A DNA stretch of 64,000 nt from Mesorhizobium sp. GbtcB19 (GCF_019091085.1 NZ_JAGXJY010000017.1:1-64000), one strand, 5' to 3'; positions 42,733 through 52,272 are shown, counted from the stretch's first letter. The notes: a model not told the origin generated them from the letters alone. Numbers and translations are program-made.

Positions 42733-43155
42733 GTGGAAAACACCCAATCGACCTGGCAGACCGTCGCCATTCTCATCGCCCGCCTGATCTTCGCCGCCAT
42801 GTTCGCCATGGCCGTCGTCTTCAAGTTCATGGATATGGGCGCCACCGCCGGCTACATCGCCGCCGCCGGCTTCCCGTTCCCGCTGTTCCTGGCCTGGTGC
42901 GCGGCGATCCTCGAAGCGCTGCTGGTCATCGCCTTCCTCACCGGCGCGTTGCTCACGCCGCTGGCGCTGATCGGCGCGGTCTATGTCATCTTCCTTGGCT
43001 TCGCCTTCCACGGCCCATCGCACTGGGCCGCCGAGCAGGCTGAGTTCGGCGCCTTCATGTCGCACTTCCCCTTCGCCGCCGGCCTGCTTTACGCCGCGGT
43101 CCACGGGCCGGGCAGTGTGCTCGCGCTCAAGCAGGGCTGGCCGGGCCGGGCATAA
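42733..43155 (+). CDS. DoxX-family membrane protein
   Basis: The 140-residue protein has four membrane segments and the DoxX pattern (LIFAAMFAMAVVFKFMDMGATAGYIAAAGFPFP, then EALLVIAFLTGALLTPLALIGA). DoxX-like proteins are found in oxidative-stress and quinone-linked complexes; the role of this copy is not known. GTG 42733 has ggagggataatc upstream. A hairpin (CCTTCTCCCCGTTTACGGGG) follows. Confidence 0.85.
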   Translation: MENTQSTWQTVAILIARLIFAAMFAMAVVFKFMDMGATAGYIAAAGFPFPLFLAWCAAILEALLVIAFLTGALLTPLALIGAVYVIFLGFAFHGPSHWAAEQAEFGAFMSHFPFAAGLLYAAVHGPGSVLALKQGWPGRA

Positions 43156-43165
43156 CCCTTTTTCC

Positions 43166-43191
43166 TTCTCCCCGTTTACGGGGAGAAGGAA
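43166..43191. terminator. Hairpin after DoxX gene
   Basis: An 11-base perfect stem CCTTCTCCCCG / CGGGGAGAAGG with loop TTTA. No T run follows, so it may be a repeat-derived hairpin acting as a weak terminator. Confidence 0.5.
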
Positions 43192-43239
43192 CCCCGAAGG
43201 GGCGGCGCCGGCCATGAAATGAGCGCCACACCGACCCCC

Positions 43240-43545
43240 TCACATCTGGTCGTTATAAGGCTCCTTCATCTGCCCGACCATGCGCGCCAGCTTGGAGAAG
43301 GACGGGATGTCCGCCTCGGGCTGGCACTGGTTGGCGAGTTCCAAGAGCCGGATCGGGAAGTTGACGGCGTCGCGGCTCGACGCCGACATGCCTTCCGAGC
43401 GCTCCTCATTGGTTTCGCTGGCCTCGGCCTTGCGCAGCGCGATATCGATCTCCTCGACGCTGAGTACGCCCTTCTTGACCAACACATGGTTGATTGCGGC
43501 GACGGCCATCAGCAGGCCCTCGAGCTGAAGATTGGCGACGTTCAT
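43240..43545 (-). CDS. Hypothetical protein
   Basis: The 101-residue helical protein (NVANLQLEGLLMAVAAINHVLVKKGVLSVEEIDIALRKAE) resembles short rhizobial hypothetical proteins. No domain recognised. ATG 43545 is supported by gggaggaagcacc; the longer frame is not. It may be a small binding partner in a local operon. Confidence 0.68.
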   Translation of the reverse strand: MNVANLQLEGLLMAVAAINHVLVKKGVLSVEEIDIALRKAEASETNEERSEGMSASSRDAVNFPIRLLELANQCQPEADIPSFSKLARMVGQMKEPYNDQM

Positions 43546-43628
43546 GGTGCTTCCTCCCATTGACCTCGCCTCAAGAACGCATGAGGGGCGTTTCCGATCC
43601 CGCGTCAACGATGGAGCCGGCAAGGGAG

Positions 43629-44366
43629 CTAGCACGGTCTGGCCGGGCTCAGAGCGTTGAGCACCAGCAGCGCATGGTCGATGCGCCATTCATCCTCGGG
43701 CGCGACCGTTCCGCTCGCCGACAGCAGCCGGTCCACTACCGGCTCGCTGAGCAGCCAGCGCCGCATGGTCTCGATCGCCTCGTCTCCCGCTCCCTGCCAG
43801 AAATTGCGGTTGGCCTTGTCATCGAAAAGCCGCTCGGCATCTCCCGCAAAGAATTCCGCCAGCTGCAGCGTGGCATTGGGCGAAGGCGAGGAAAGCCACG
43901 CTGCCAGCGCCGCATCGAGCTCGCCGTCGATGATCGCGATGCCGCAAAGCCAGCCGCTCGGGTCGAGCGTGTCCGGGGGCTGCGTGAAACCATGCGTCCA
44001 AGCGGCGGAGAAAAGCGCGTTCACGGGCGCGCGCTCTTCCGCCGGCCATCTCTGCCATCCGCCATAGTTGAGCTTGCCGGCGACGACAGGCGGATCAAGC
44101 CCGTGCCATGGCTCGGCATTGACGGCCAGCTCCAGAATCCGTGGCAGAAAATGCTTGTAGTTGTCGACGTCGCCGACCGTCGTCATCGCCCAGCCGCCAT
44201 AAGGGCCGAGCTGTTTGGCCGTCAGGCCGCGCAACGGCGCTGCGGTCAGCGTTGCCAGGATCGCGGCTGCACCGCGCAGCGGCGAAGCATGCAACCCGCG
44301 CGGCGGCGGATAGGACGCGAACGCCGCGTAGCAATCCGCGATCCGCTGGCTGAGCTCGGACGTCAC
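43629..44366 (-). CDS. Conserved hypothetical protein
   Basis: The 245-residue protein contains the recurrent phrase GPYGGWAMTTVGDVDNYKHFLPRILELAV. A helical C-terminal half follows, containing NATLQLAEFFAGDAERLFDD and ETMRRWLLSEPVVDRLL. Similar proteins are widespread but unnamed. GTG 44366 gives a natural N-terminus. No signal peptide or membrane segment. Confidence 0.72.
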   Translation of the reverse strand: MTSELSQRIADCYAAFASYPPPRGLHASPLRGAAAILATLTAAPLRGLTAKQLGPYGGWAMTTVGDVDNYKHFLPRILELAVNAEPWHGLDPPVVAGKLNYGGWQRWPAEERAPVNALFSAAWTHGFTQPPDTLDPSGWLCGIAIIDGELDAALAAWLSSPSPNATLQLAEFFAGDAERLFDDKANRNFWQGAGDEAIETMRRWLLSEPVVDRLLSASGTVAPEDEWRIDHALLVLNALSPARPC

Positions 44367-44396
44367 TCTGTCGACAAGGAAGGCTTGCCGCCTTCC

Positions 44397-44753
44397 TCAC
44401 TCCCTGCCTTGCAACACGCGCACGAACCGGCTTTTGTCGGCCGTTGAGGAGCCCAAGCCCTGGAAGTCCCTGTAGGTGAAACGGCCGCTTGCCCAGGCAT
44501 TCAGGTAGCGGCTGCAGAACGCGCTCGGGACGCGGGCCGCGCTCACATTCATCAGTGTCGCCACGGCCTGCCGGTCCGTCGGCGCCATCGACCCCAGTCG
44601 CTTGATGCAGCCCGCGACCAGCTGCCGCTTGACTGCGGGACTGCCCTGCATGACGGCCTGCGTGGTCTTCCATTGGCCCTCGTTGACACTGGTGCAGCCC
44701 GCCAGCATCGCGGCGCCAAGCAGCACCGCGCCAAAACGCATGTTGAAACGCAT
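44397..44753 (-). CDS. Small lipoprotein
   Basis: The 118-residue product begins MRFNMRFGAVLLGAAMLAGC, a signal peptide with a lipobox (LAGC, Cys20). The mature part is helical with Cys49 and Cys80 available for a disulfide. It should be anchored to the inner or outer membrane. Site aggggaacg supports ATG 44753. Unknown role. Confidence 0.75.
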   Translation of the reverse strand: MRFNMRFGAVLLGAAMLAGCTSVNEGQWKTTQAVMQGSPAVKRQLVAGCIKRLGSMAPTDRQAVATLMNVSAARVPSAFCSRYLNAWASGRFTYRDFQGLGSSTADKSRFVRVLQGRE

Positions 44754-44980
44754 TCGTTCCCCTGAAATCAAATCGCGCCCGAACCAAGCAAAATTTCGTG
44801 ACGCGGACAAGACGGGTGAGAACAGTTTCAAGTAAAAGGCATTGGTCCATTGTCGATTTTCGTATCGAGGCCACTGCTGACTTCTCCGACGCGGGTAGGG
44901 AACGGCACTGAGGCGACAACGCGGCGAGACAAGGCGCAGGACAAGATCTTCGAAACGTCGCTTCGGCGGGAGGGGGCGGC

Positions 44981-45250
44981 CTACGCCTCCATCAGCTGTT
45001 CGCCATACTCGCTCCAGAGCTGCCGGATCTCGCGCTGGCCGAGCGGCGGCGTCTGGCTGTCGCCATAGAAGATGGCGACGGCGCTGAGGTCGTACTGGCC
45101 CTCGGCCTGGGCGATGAATCGGATCGCTTCGCCGAGCGGCCTCGAATTGAAAATCGGATCGGCCTGGCCCCGGCCAAGGCTGCGAACGCCCGAAATGCTT
45201 GCAGGCACATGCCGCATCCGAAAGACGGATGCCATGGCAGGTCTGTCCAT
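44981..45250 (-). CDS. Hypothetical protein
   Basis: The 89-residue soluble protein (LGEAIRFIAQAEGQYDLSAVAIFYGDSQTPP) was not recognised. ATG 45250 has ggagagcggc upstream. Standalone small gene. Confidence 0.6.
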   Translation of the reverse strand: MDRPAMASVFRMRHVPASISGVRSLGRGQADPIFNSRPLGEAIRFIAQAEGQYDLSAVAIFYGDSQTPPLGQREIRQLWSEYGEQLMEA

Positions 45251-45448
45251 GCCGCTCTCCGCGATTCCCTAGGGGAATGATCCCATAAGCTCCGGCTAAT
45301 GACCAGCCCGAGCCCCATGCGGAACTCCGCCCCGCGGCGACCGACCCAAAAAAAGCCGCCCGACAGGAAGGCCGGGCGATCGCCCTGCCTTTGCCTTTTG
45401 CCCTGGCCGCCATCCGGCGGCGGCATTCCAGCGAACCTCGGATCGCCC

Positions 45449-45904
45449 TTATCGGTGCCAGCGCCGGAACCAGTCGGGATCGGGCTCCGAGCTGCGGCTG
45501 ATCGCCATGCCGGCCAGCAATCCGACCAGGCCGCCGATCAGCATCGCCGTCGAGAAGGTGCCGGGATTCTGCTGCACGGTCTCCGAAACGCTATGCGCCT
45601 GGCTGCGCAACTGGTTTGCCGCGCGCGACGCGCGATCGGAAGCGCCGCTGTAGAGGTTCGAGGCGCGGCCGGCCGCGCTCTGGTACCAGCCTTGCGCGGC
45701 CTCGGCGGCTTCCTCGGCCTGGTCGGCAAGCGCGCGGTTCAGCCGGCTCACCTCGCGCTTCAACTCCGCGATCTGCTTTTTCATCGCGTCTTCGGACGCC
45801 CTCGATGCGCGCGCGCCGCCGCGCGACTGGGCGCTGCTGCGCGCCGCGGTGGTCTTCGCGTTGCCATTGGCTGAATTGGCGGTGCCGGTGTCATTGTCTG
45901 CCAT
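45449..45904 (-). CDS. ElaB/YqjD/DUF883-like membrane-anchored protein
   Basis: The 151-residue protein has a disordered Asn/Ala/Ser-rich N-terminus, then a coiled-coil region (AMKKQIAELKREVSRLNRALADQAEEAAEAAQG). A C-terminal membrane helix (TAMLIGGLVGLLAGMAISRS) completes it. DUF883 proteins tether inactive ribosomes to the membrane in stationary phase in E. coli. ATG 45904 has aaggagaaaaacg upstream. Confidence 0.8.
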   Translation of the reverse strand: MADNDTGTANSANGNAKTTAARSSAQSRGGARASRASEDAMKKQIAELKREVSRLNRALADQAEEAAEAAQGWYQSAAGRASNLYSGASDRASRAANQLRSQAHSVSETVQQNPGTFSTAMLIGGLVGLLAGMAISRSSEPDPDWFRRWHR

Positions 45905-46047
45905 CGTTTTTCTCCTTTTTGCCTCCTGGAACGGCGGGCGCGGCGCTTGGTTCCCGCAAGCGCGCACCGGGCAAAATCAGGACCGTGCCAGACAGCATGG
46001 CCGTGGGGAGCGAGCTCTCCACGGCCCATGCTTCAAGCCGATGCCCT

Positions 46048-46371
46048 TTACTTGCCGCAATGCTTGTCGTTGACGTTCGGCTGCATCGTGCCGGCCGTGG
46101 TGCTGTTGGCATCGCCCTGTGCGCCCTGCGGCACGTCCGGGCAGTTCCGGTCGGCGTTCGAGTTCAGGTCGCCGCCGCTGATGCTGCCGGTCGTGCCCAT
46201 ATCCGGCGTCATCTGGTCGGGTGGCGGGTTGGCCGGCGTTCTCGGATCGACGGTGATGCTCTGGCCACTGCCGCCCGCGCCGTCGTTTCCGGTGGTGCCG
46301 GCTGTCTGCGCCATCGCCGCCGTGGCGAGGCCGATGGTCAGGGCCGAAGCCGCTAAAATCCTCGTAAGCAT
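46048..46371 (-). CDS. Secreted Gly/Asn/Asp-rich protein
   Basis: The 107-residue product has a clear signal peptide (MLTRILAASALTIGLATAAMA). A disordered Gly/Asp/Pro-rich chain follows with two Cys (RNCPDVP and KHCGK) that could bond. Probable periplasmic protein of unknown role. Confidence 0.68.
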   Translation of the reverse strand: MLTRILAASALTIGLATAAMAQTAGTTGNDGAGGSGQSITVDPRTPANPPPDQMTPDMGTTGSISGGDLNSNADRNCPDVPQGAQGDANSTTAGTMQPNVNDKHCGK

Positions 46372-46705
46372 GATTCTTCTCCTCTGTTGCGAGACAGTGC
46401 GTCTCTTGCAGGGTCTGTCGCGTCGCGACTGAGGGTGGAACCCGTCGGACCACGGTTGGTTCCGACAAAATTTCGCGCGGCTTCTGGCTGGCGGTTCAAT
46501 CTATGGCTGTGACGCGCGGGATTTTTCGCCAGCATGCCCTGGAAAGGCGTGTTCCATGCCGATAGGAAAATATGCCTGCAACCTGTTGCCCAGTGAGGGC
46601 AGCTATGCTACTATTTTGTCCATGGTGCTGATTTGCGCCAACGACCCGCCGCAAGGCGGGTTTTTCGTCGGTGAACACAATTCCTGAAAGGCTGGCGGGA
46701 CAGCG

Positions 46706-46862
46706 CCCCCTCTGTCCTGCCGGACATCTCCCCCACGAGGGGGGAGATCAGATATCGCCTCGGCTTTCGCCAATCGCCAATGTTGCAAGGAAGAGCAAGG
46801 CGTTGGAACTGCCAATCTCCCCCCTCGAGGGGGGAGATGCCCGGCAGGGCAGAGAGGGGCGC
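46706..46862. repeat. Paired inverted repeat element (family A)
   Basis: The arms CCCCCTCTGTCCTGCCGG..CATCTCCCCCACGAGG and ATCTCCCCCCTCGAGGGG..CCCGGCAGGGCAG are inverted copies. The central 62 bases match the element at 19919-20076. It sits directly left of the first prophage-like gene. Confidence 0.7.
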
Positions 46863-46901
46863 GAAGGAACGCAACGTTTCCAACATTTTGCCCGAGGCTC
46901 C

Positions 46902-47264
46902 ATGCCACGCTACGCCACCATCATCACCGCCGATGACGGCGCCGAGATCGTCAGCGCCATCGGCGAATTCGAGGGTGCGGAACCGCCGCGCCGCCATGGC
47001 CGCGTCGAGCAGGTTGCGCCGGGCGTGCGCATCGGGATGATGCGCGGCGGACCCGTCGATGCGGTCGCCGGGTTTGGCTTCCCGCGCCAGGGCCTCGACC
47101 GGTCGGCGGTCCGTGCCGCGACGGTGAGGTTAAAGGCGATGCCCGCGCCAGCGGTCGATGGCGAGCCTGCGAAGCCAGTCCGCGCCAAGCCACGAAAAAA
47201 GCCGCCGCGCAAGGTTCGCAAGGCGAAGGCGGCAAAGCCAGCCGATGCAATTACCCATGGCTGA
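46902..47264 (+). CDS. Hypothetical protein at the left edge of the prophage remnant
   Basis: The 120-residue protein has a beta-rich N-terminus (MPRYATIITADDGAEIVSAIG) and a strongly basic Lys/Arg/Pro C-terminus that may bind DNA. It overlaps the next gene at ATGGCTGA, suggesting translational coupling to the small-terminase-like gene. It may be a phage regulatory or packaging accessory gene. Confidence 0.55.
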   Translation: MPRYATIITADDGAEIVSAIGEFEGAEPPRRHGRVEQVAPGVRIGMMRGGPVDAVAGFGFPRQGLDRSAVRAATVRLKAMPAPAVDGEPAKPVRAKPRKKPPRKVRKAKAAKPADAITHG

Positions 47265-47658
47265 GGCAAGCAGGCCCACGCGCCGCAAGCCCGCCGGCGC
47301 GAAGCGAGCAGGGCCAAGCTCCGAAACGGCTGCCAGGTCCGCCCGCCCGAAGCGTGCGCGAAAAACGCTGGTCGACGACTTCGCGGCAGCGCTTCGCGCC
47401 GATTTCCGCGCTCATGGCGCCGGCGTCATCGCCGCGGTCAGGGCCGAAAAGCCTGACCAGTATCTCAAGGTCGTGCTGACGCTGCTGCCCAAGGATTTTT
47501 CAGAAAATCTCGATGCCAATCAAAACAGTCCCGAGCAGTTGAGCGATGAGGAGATCCGCAGCCGCATTCGCGACCTCGAAGCCAGCCTCCGGCCTTTCCT
47601 CCATGATGCGAACCTATCTGGCTCTGCTAGAGGAGATGGAACGGAGACGCCGTCATAA
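47257..47658 (+). CDS. Small-terminase-like protein
   Basis: The 133-residue protein has a basic N-terminus. The segment VIAAVRAEKPDQYLKVVLTLLPKDF that follows is typical of small packaging proteins ahead of phage large terminases. An acidic helix (EEIRSRIRDLEASLRPF) comes next. Its position directly before the large terminase supports this. It overlaps the terminase start. Confidence 0.65.
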   Translation: MAEASRPTRRKPAGAKRAGPSSETAARSARPKRARKTLVDDFAAALRADFRAHGAGVIAAVRAEKPDQYLKVVLTLLPKDFSENLDANQNSPEQLSDEEIRSRIRDLEASLRPFLHDANLSGSARGDGTETPS

Positions 47659-48292
47659 CCTCCTGGCGACCTATAGGCCGTACGAACGGCAGGCTGCCTT
47701 TCACGCGGCGGGAGCGCTCCACCGCGAGCGCCTGTTCATGGCCGGCAACCAGCTCGGCAAGACCAGGGCAGGGGGCGCGGAATGGGCCATGCACCTTACC
47801 GGCCGCTATCCCGACTGGTGGGCGGGCAAGGTCTTCGACACCCCTGTCAGACTCTGGGCCGCCGGTGTCACCGGCGAAGGCACGCGCGACAATCCGCAGC
47901 GCGTGCTGGTCGGGCCGCCGCAGCAGCAAAGCGCGTGGGGCACCGGCATGATCCCCGCCGACGCGATTGCCGGCACGGTGATGGGCCGCGGCGCGCCGGG
48001 AGCGCTGGACAGCGTCATCGTGCGCTGGGGCGGCGGCGGCGGCGTCCAGGCCGGCGAGAGCGTGCTCTCCTTCAAGAGCTACGAAAAAGGCCGCGAGAAA
48101 TGGCAGGGCGAGACGCTGCACGGCGTCTGGTTCGACGAGGAACCGCCGCTCGACATCTATTCCGAGGGGCTGACCCGCACCAACGCCACCGACGGCATAA
48201 CCATCGTCACCTTCACGCCGCTGCTCGGGATGTCAGATGTGGTGCTCAGGTTTTTGAGCGCGGAGGCAATGGAGAGGATTGGCAAGGGGTGA
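47606..48292 (+). pseudogene. Phage terminase large subunit, N-terminal ATPase fragment
   Basis: The 228-residue fragment has the adenine-binding YRPYERQAAFH, Walker A-like GNQLGKTRAG, and Walker B HGVWFDEEPPLDIY. It ends soon after FTPLLGMSDVVLRFL, where the normal protein would continue into the nuclease domain. The continuation is found at 49318-49620. A 1-kb insertion holding a repeat and two lipoprotein genes separates the halves. It is not expected to package DNA. Confidence 0.8.
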
Positions 48293-48298
48293 AATCCT

Positions 48299-48455
48299 GA
48301 CTCCCCCTTCTCCCCTTGTGGGAGAAGGGGGCCGAGCGAAGCTCGGTCGGATGAGGGGTGCTCCAGCGGAGTGAGACGCCGGCGTTTCCTGGAACACCCC
48401 TCAACCGTCTCGGCGCTGCGCGTCGATCCACCTTCTCCCACAAGGGGAGAAGGGG
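48299..48455. repeat. Paired inverted repeat element (family C)
   Basis: CTCCCCCTTCTCCCCTTGTG and the following GGGAGAAGGGGGCCGAGC are mirrored at the right end by CCACCTTCTCCCACAAGGGG and AGAAGGGG. It lies immediately after the truncated terminase fragment and marks the left border of the inserted segment. Confidence 0.65.
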
Positions 48456-48539
48456 AAACCGCGCTGAAACCATGATTTGCGATGCCGCTTTGGCCGCAAC
48501 TGAAGGTCGAGTAGCGTCCGGCCGAGATCCGGAGCCGAC

Positions 48540-48887
48540 ATGCGACGTCTACCGAACTTGCTTCTTCTTGGCGCGCGGCTCTCTGCCTGCAGCGGCGATT
48601 GGCGCGCCGATGCGATCGCCTCGGCCGAAGCCAAGATGCGCGGCCTGATCAACGATCCGGCGGCGACCTTCTCGCATGTCGATCTCACCGGCGACAGCGC
48701 CACCGGCCAGACCTGCGGCGTCATCATTGCCAAGATGGGTATCTACACCAAGGAAGCGCGCTTCATCGTCTATATCGACAACACCGCCGGACCCTTCGTC
48801 GAGCCCGGCCTCGGGCAGACGATGTCGCAGGCCGATTTCGACTGGGCGTGGCAGAACGACTGCGTCAAAGAAGGCTACAAGGGCTGA
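48540..48887 (+). CDS. Small lipoprotein
   Basis: The 115-residue product has a short signal sequence with lipobox (LSAC, Cys18). The compact beta-rich mature domain holds two further Cys (TCGVIIAK and NDCVKEG). It lies within the segment that splits the terminase and is probably a host gene brought in with it. Confidence 0.65.
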   Translation: MRRLPNLLLLGARLSACSGDWRADAIASAEAKMRGLINDPAATFSHVDLTGDSATGQTCGVIIAKMGIYTKEARFIVYIDNTAGPFVEPGLGQTMSQADFDWAWQNDCVKEGYKG

Positions 48888-48892
48888 GTCCT

Positions 48893-48948
48893 TTTCCTCG
48901 CCCCGCGCGAAGCCGGGAGAGGTGGCCGCGCAACGGCCGGAGGGGGGC
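48893..48948. repeat. Single-arm repeat (family B)
   Basis: TCCTCGCCCCGCGCGAAGCC, then AGAGGTGGCCGCGCAACGGC. It matches the left arm of the 42446-42640 element. Confidence 0.6.
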
Positions 48949-48952
48949 CGTA

Positions 48953-49225
48953 TCAGGGGTAATGCAGGCCCGCAAGCTGTCTGGCGCGGGCTTTTGGATC
49001 GGTCGCCTTACGGGTGAGCGGTTGGCACCAAATCCTTTCGTCGTCTCTAATCTGACTGGCCCAGACATTGCACACCTTGTTCGGTGTGTCCGGGGCGCAA
49101 ACTTTATGTTGGCGCCCATTGTACTCATACATCTTGCAGGTCTGCTTGCTCGTGTCATAGGGCACGTTCGACTGGCAGGCTGAGGCGCTCGCGGCAATGG
49201 CCACGACGATTGCAATGCGGATCAT
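48953..49225 (-). CDS. Small lipoprotein
   Basis: The 90-residue protein begins MIRIAIVVAIAASASACQSN with a lipobox (ASAC, Cys17). Four more Cys follow in the mature part (TCKMYEY, VCAPDTP, VCNVWAS, WCQPLTR), likely forming two disulfides. ATG 49225 has a gggggagatac site. It faces left within the terminase-splitting segment. Confidence 0.7.
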   Translation of the reverse strand: MIRIAIVVAIAASASACQSNVPYDTSKQTCKMYEYNGRQHKVCAPDTPNKVCNVWASQIRDDERIWCQPLTRKATDPKARARQLAGLHYP

Positions 49226-49317
49226 GTATCTCCCCCGATTCCTCAGCAACTTCGCATTGATAGGCAGTATTATCAATGGCAATAGTTAATCACGGCAGAT
49301 AATTGCGGCACGCTACT

Positions 49318-49671
49318 ATGTCCCGACACGTCACCTTCATGACCATAGACGATGCCGGGCACTATTCGCCCGAGCAGCGTGCTGCGATCGTCGCCGCCTA
49401 TCCCGAGCATGAGCGCGAAGCCCGCGCGAAGGGCACTCCGGTGCTGGGCTCCGGCCGCATCTTCCCGGTGCCGGAAGAGACGATCGCCTGCGAGCCGTTC
49501 AAGCTGCCGCGCTGGTGGCCCAGGCTAGGCGCGCTTGACTTCGGCTGGGACCATCCTTCGGCAGCCGTCGAACTCGCCTGGGATACCGAGGCCGATGTCG
49601 TCTACGTGAGCAACGCGAACCCTGCCGCGTGGCGACCTCTTACGACAAGGTCCTTTACGGCTTGCAAGTGA
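49318..49671 (+). pseudogene. Phage terminase large subunit, C-terminal fragment
   Basis: The frame reads SRHVTFMTIDDAGHYSPEQR, then VLGSGRIFPVPEE and LGALDFGWDHPSAAVELAWD, which is the terminase region leading into the first nuclease aspartate. It stops after VVYVSN and runs out through unrelated codons, so most of the nuclease domain is deleted. The next frame is the phage tail fibre. The junction lies at about 49610-49630. Confidence 0.72.
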
Positions 49672-51989
49672 TCGACACCGTGCAACTCGAGGTTGGCGAC
49701 CGCGTCCTGGTAAGGGCCCAGGCCGATGCGCGCCAGAATGGCATCTACACCGCAAGCGAGGGTCAGTGGTTCCGCGCAGCCGACGCGCGCACCTCGCGCA
49801 CCATGCAGAAGGGGACGACGGTCCATATCCAGGCCGGCACGATCAATGCCGGCAGGGTCTTCGCGTTCCAGACCGACAATCCGATGATCGGCACGGACGA
49901 CATCGTGCTGTCCTTTTACCTGTCGGACGATACGCTGGGCGATGCCCAGGCGGCTGCGACGGCCGCCGCCGGCAGCTCATCAGCAGCGGCGACGTCGGCG
50001 ACTGCCGCGTCGGCCAGCGCGAGCAATGCGGCGGCGAGCGCTTCGGCCGCCGGCGCGTCAGCGACAAACGCTGCAAGCTCAGCCTCGGCCGCCTCGGCCA
50101 GCGCGACCAATGCCGGCAACTCGGCAACGGCGGCGGCCGGCAGCGCGACGACCGCTTCCACGGCAGCCACAAACGCCGGCAATTCGGCAACGGCCGCGGC
50201 TGGCTCGGCCGCAGCGGCCGCGGCATCGGCTTCGACGTTGAGCTACGCCAGCCAGGCAGAGGCAGAAGCCGGCGTCATCTCCAACAAAATCATGTCGCCG
50301 CTGCAGACGAAGCAGGCCATCCAGAACGGTGCGTTCTTCCAGCGCCCGGAAACCGGTGCGGTCGCGCTCTCCATGCCGGCGGTGCTCAAGGAGCGCATCC
50401 GGCCGACGCATTTCGGCGCGAGCCCGGCCGCATCGGGTGCGATCAACCGCGCCGCAATCAACAACGCTGTCAACGCAGCGGGCGCCAACGGCGCGTTGGT
50501 CGAACTGCCTGCCGGCGTGTTCGATGTGGACGGGACAGTGATTTCGCTGGCTGCCAATGTGACGTTTGCTGGTGAGGGCACCAACACCGTACTTCGCACC
50601 ACGTCTGCCACAGCCAACGTGTTCGATGTAGCGGCTTCGTTCGTGACGATCCGCGATCTGGCGTTCAAAGCCTCGGTACCACGCACCGCTGGCAACTACG
50701 TCAATTTCCAGAGTAGTGCCAGCCGCTCTTCCCTGAAGAACTTCTATATGGAGGCGCCGTTTCAGGGAGTGCGCGTCGCCAACGGTCCAGCATCGGTCAC
50801 TATCAGAGAGGGCTATATCATCAACACCGTCGCGGGCACCGGCATCGCCATCCGCATTGAGGGCGGCTTCGACCTGACGGTTTCGGACATCCTGCATGAC
50901 GCGCCGAATGGGTCGCAACCGTTCGCGGGTATATACGTCTCCGCATGCGGAGATCTCTCACTGTCTCAGCTTCAGATCATCCACGGCGGAACGGACCTTT
51001 GTTTGAGCCCTGGTCTGGCAACCATCAACTCGTTGTGGGCGAACGACTGCTTCTTCGACACTTCCCAACGCGCGATGCTGATGGATGTCGTCGGTGGAAC
51101 CATATCGCGGTGTATCTTCGACCAGTGCTGGTTCTCCTCGTCAGCCAACGAGGGCATTCGCATGCAAACCTCCGCGGGCGGCACAATCAACGGTATCGAC
51201 TTCATCAACCCGCATATCTTCTTGAATGGCTCGTTCGGCTTCAATGCTGTCGACAGCGGCGTTTCCAACATCTCTTTCATCAATCCTGCCGTTTGCCAGA
51301 ATGGAAATCACGGCCTGCAATTTGGCAATGGCGTGCAAAAATTTCGCGTTGTTGGAGGCAAGGTTGGCGACGGTCACGGCCTCGGTGGCAATGGCGGCTT
51401 CGGCATCGGACTTGGTGGCTCGAATGACAAGTACATCATCCGGGGCGTCGATCTGCAGGGCAATGGCGGCGGTGCGATAACAGGTCATACCCCTGCATCA
51501 TCCAAGAAGGTTGATGGCAATCTGCCGTCGACCGCCAACGACAATGGGCAGATAGTTGGCACTGCGACCAATGACGCAGCAGCGACAGGCAACGTAGGTG
51601 AATACATAGAAAGTGTTGTCACCACGGGTTCGGCTGTTTCTTTGAACAATGGCACGTCGGCCAACATGACCTCGCTCTCACTTACCGCCGGGGATTGGGA
51701 CGTCGACATAGTATTCGAGTTCAAGGGCGGCTCGACGACCACACTAAACGCCCTGGCCGGATCATTGTCGCTGACCAGTGGTATTCTGGACGCTACGGTT
51801 GGTAGGCAGGTCGGTCTGGTTTTCAACAATTTCACCGCCTTTAACAATCTACTGAACATCGGAATTGGTGTGCCGCCACTGCGCATTTCGCTGACTTCAA
51901 CAACGACAATCTACGCCGTTGCTTTAGCAACTTTCGGCGTCAGCACTTGCAGCGTATTCGGCATACTGAGGGCTAGGCGCGTCAGGTAA
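49629..51989 (+). CDS. Phage tail fibre / right-handed beta-helix protein
   Basis: This 786-residue protein begins with a small beta domain typical of tail-fibre N-termini (VIDTVQLEVGDRVLVRAQ, NGIYTASEGQWFRAADA). An Ala/Ser/Thr-rich coiled or stalk region follows (about 105-215). The next 350 residues look like pectate-lyase-type beta-helix rungs (GTGIAIRIEGGFDLTVSDIL, NISFINPAVCQNGNHGL). A beta C-terminal domain ends the protein. GTG 49629 is the only plausible start; the original start may have been lost with the upstream deletion. It would bind host surface sugars. AT-richer than the lysis genes. Confidence 0.82.
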   Translation: MATSYDKVLYGLQVIDTVQLEVGDRVLVRAQADARQNGIYTASEGQWFRAADARTSRTMQKGTTVHIQAGTINAGRVFAFQTDNPMIGTDDIVLSFYLSDDTLGDAQAAATAAAGSSSAAATSATAASASASNAAASASAAGASATNAASSASAASASATNAGNSATAAAGSATTASTAATNAGNSATAAAGSAAAAAASASTLSYASQAEAEAGVISNKIMSPLQTKQAIQNGAFFQRPETGAVALSMPAVLKERIRPTHFGASPAASGAINRAAINNAVNAAGANGALVELPAGVFDVDGTVISLAANVTFAGEGTNTVLRTTSATANVFDVAASFVTIRDLAFKASVPRTAGNYVNFQSSASRSSLKNFYMEAPFQGVRVANGPASVTIREGYIINTVAGTGIAIRIEGGFDLTVSDILHDAPNGSQPFAGIYVSACGDLSLSQLQIIHGGTDLCLSPGLATINSLWANDCFFDTSQRAMLMDVVGGTISRCIFDQCWFSSSANEGIRMQTSAGGTINGIDFINPHIFLNGSFGFNAVDSGVSNISFINPAVCQNGNHGLQFGNGVQKFRVVGGKVGDGHGLGGNGGFGIGLGGSNDKYIIRGVDLQGNGGGAITGHTPASSKKVDGNLPSTANDNGQIVGTATNDAAATGNVGEYIESVVTTGSAVSLNNGTSANMTSLSLTAGDWDVDIVFEFKGGSTTTLNALAGSLSLTSGILDATVGRQVGLVFNNFTAFNNLLNIGIGVPPLRISLTSTTTIYAVALATFGVSTCSVFGILRARRVR

Positions 51990-52272
51990 GTGACGCTCCC
52001 AAACGACAACCTCGACACAAAGAGATAACGTCGACCACCGTCACGTTACGACCAAAGACGCGCAAGATATCTGGCCGTCGCCATACCCATATTCCAGCAC
52101 CACTTCGCCGAACGTGAGTTGCTTGACGATGCACGACTGATCGGCTTCTTCATATAGTTGCTGACGGTTCGCAACGATGAAGTACCAAGCGCATCGTCCG
52201 GAAATTAATCCCAAAATCCGCCGCGGCGCATGCGCCGAGCCTCTCCTCCATCACCCCCAAAGGAGCCTCCCC

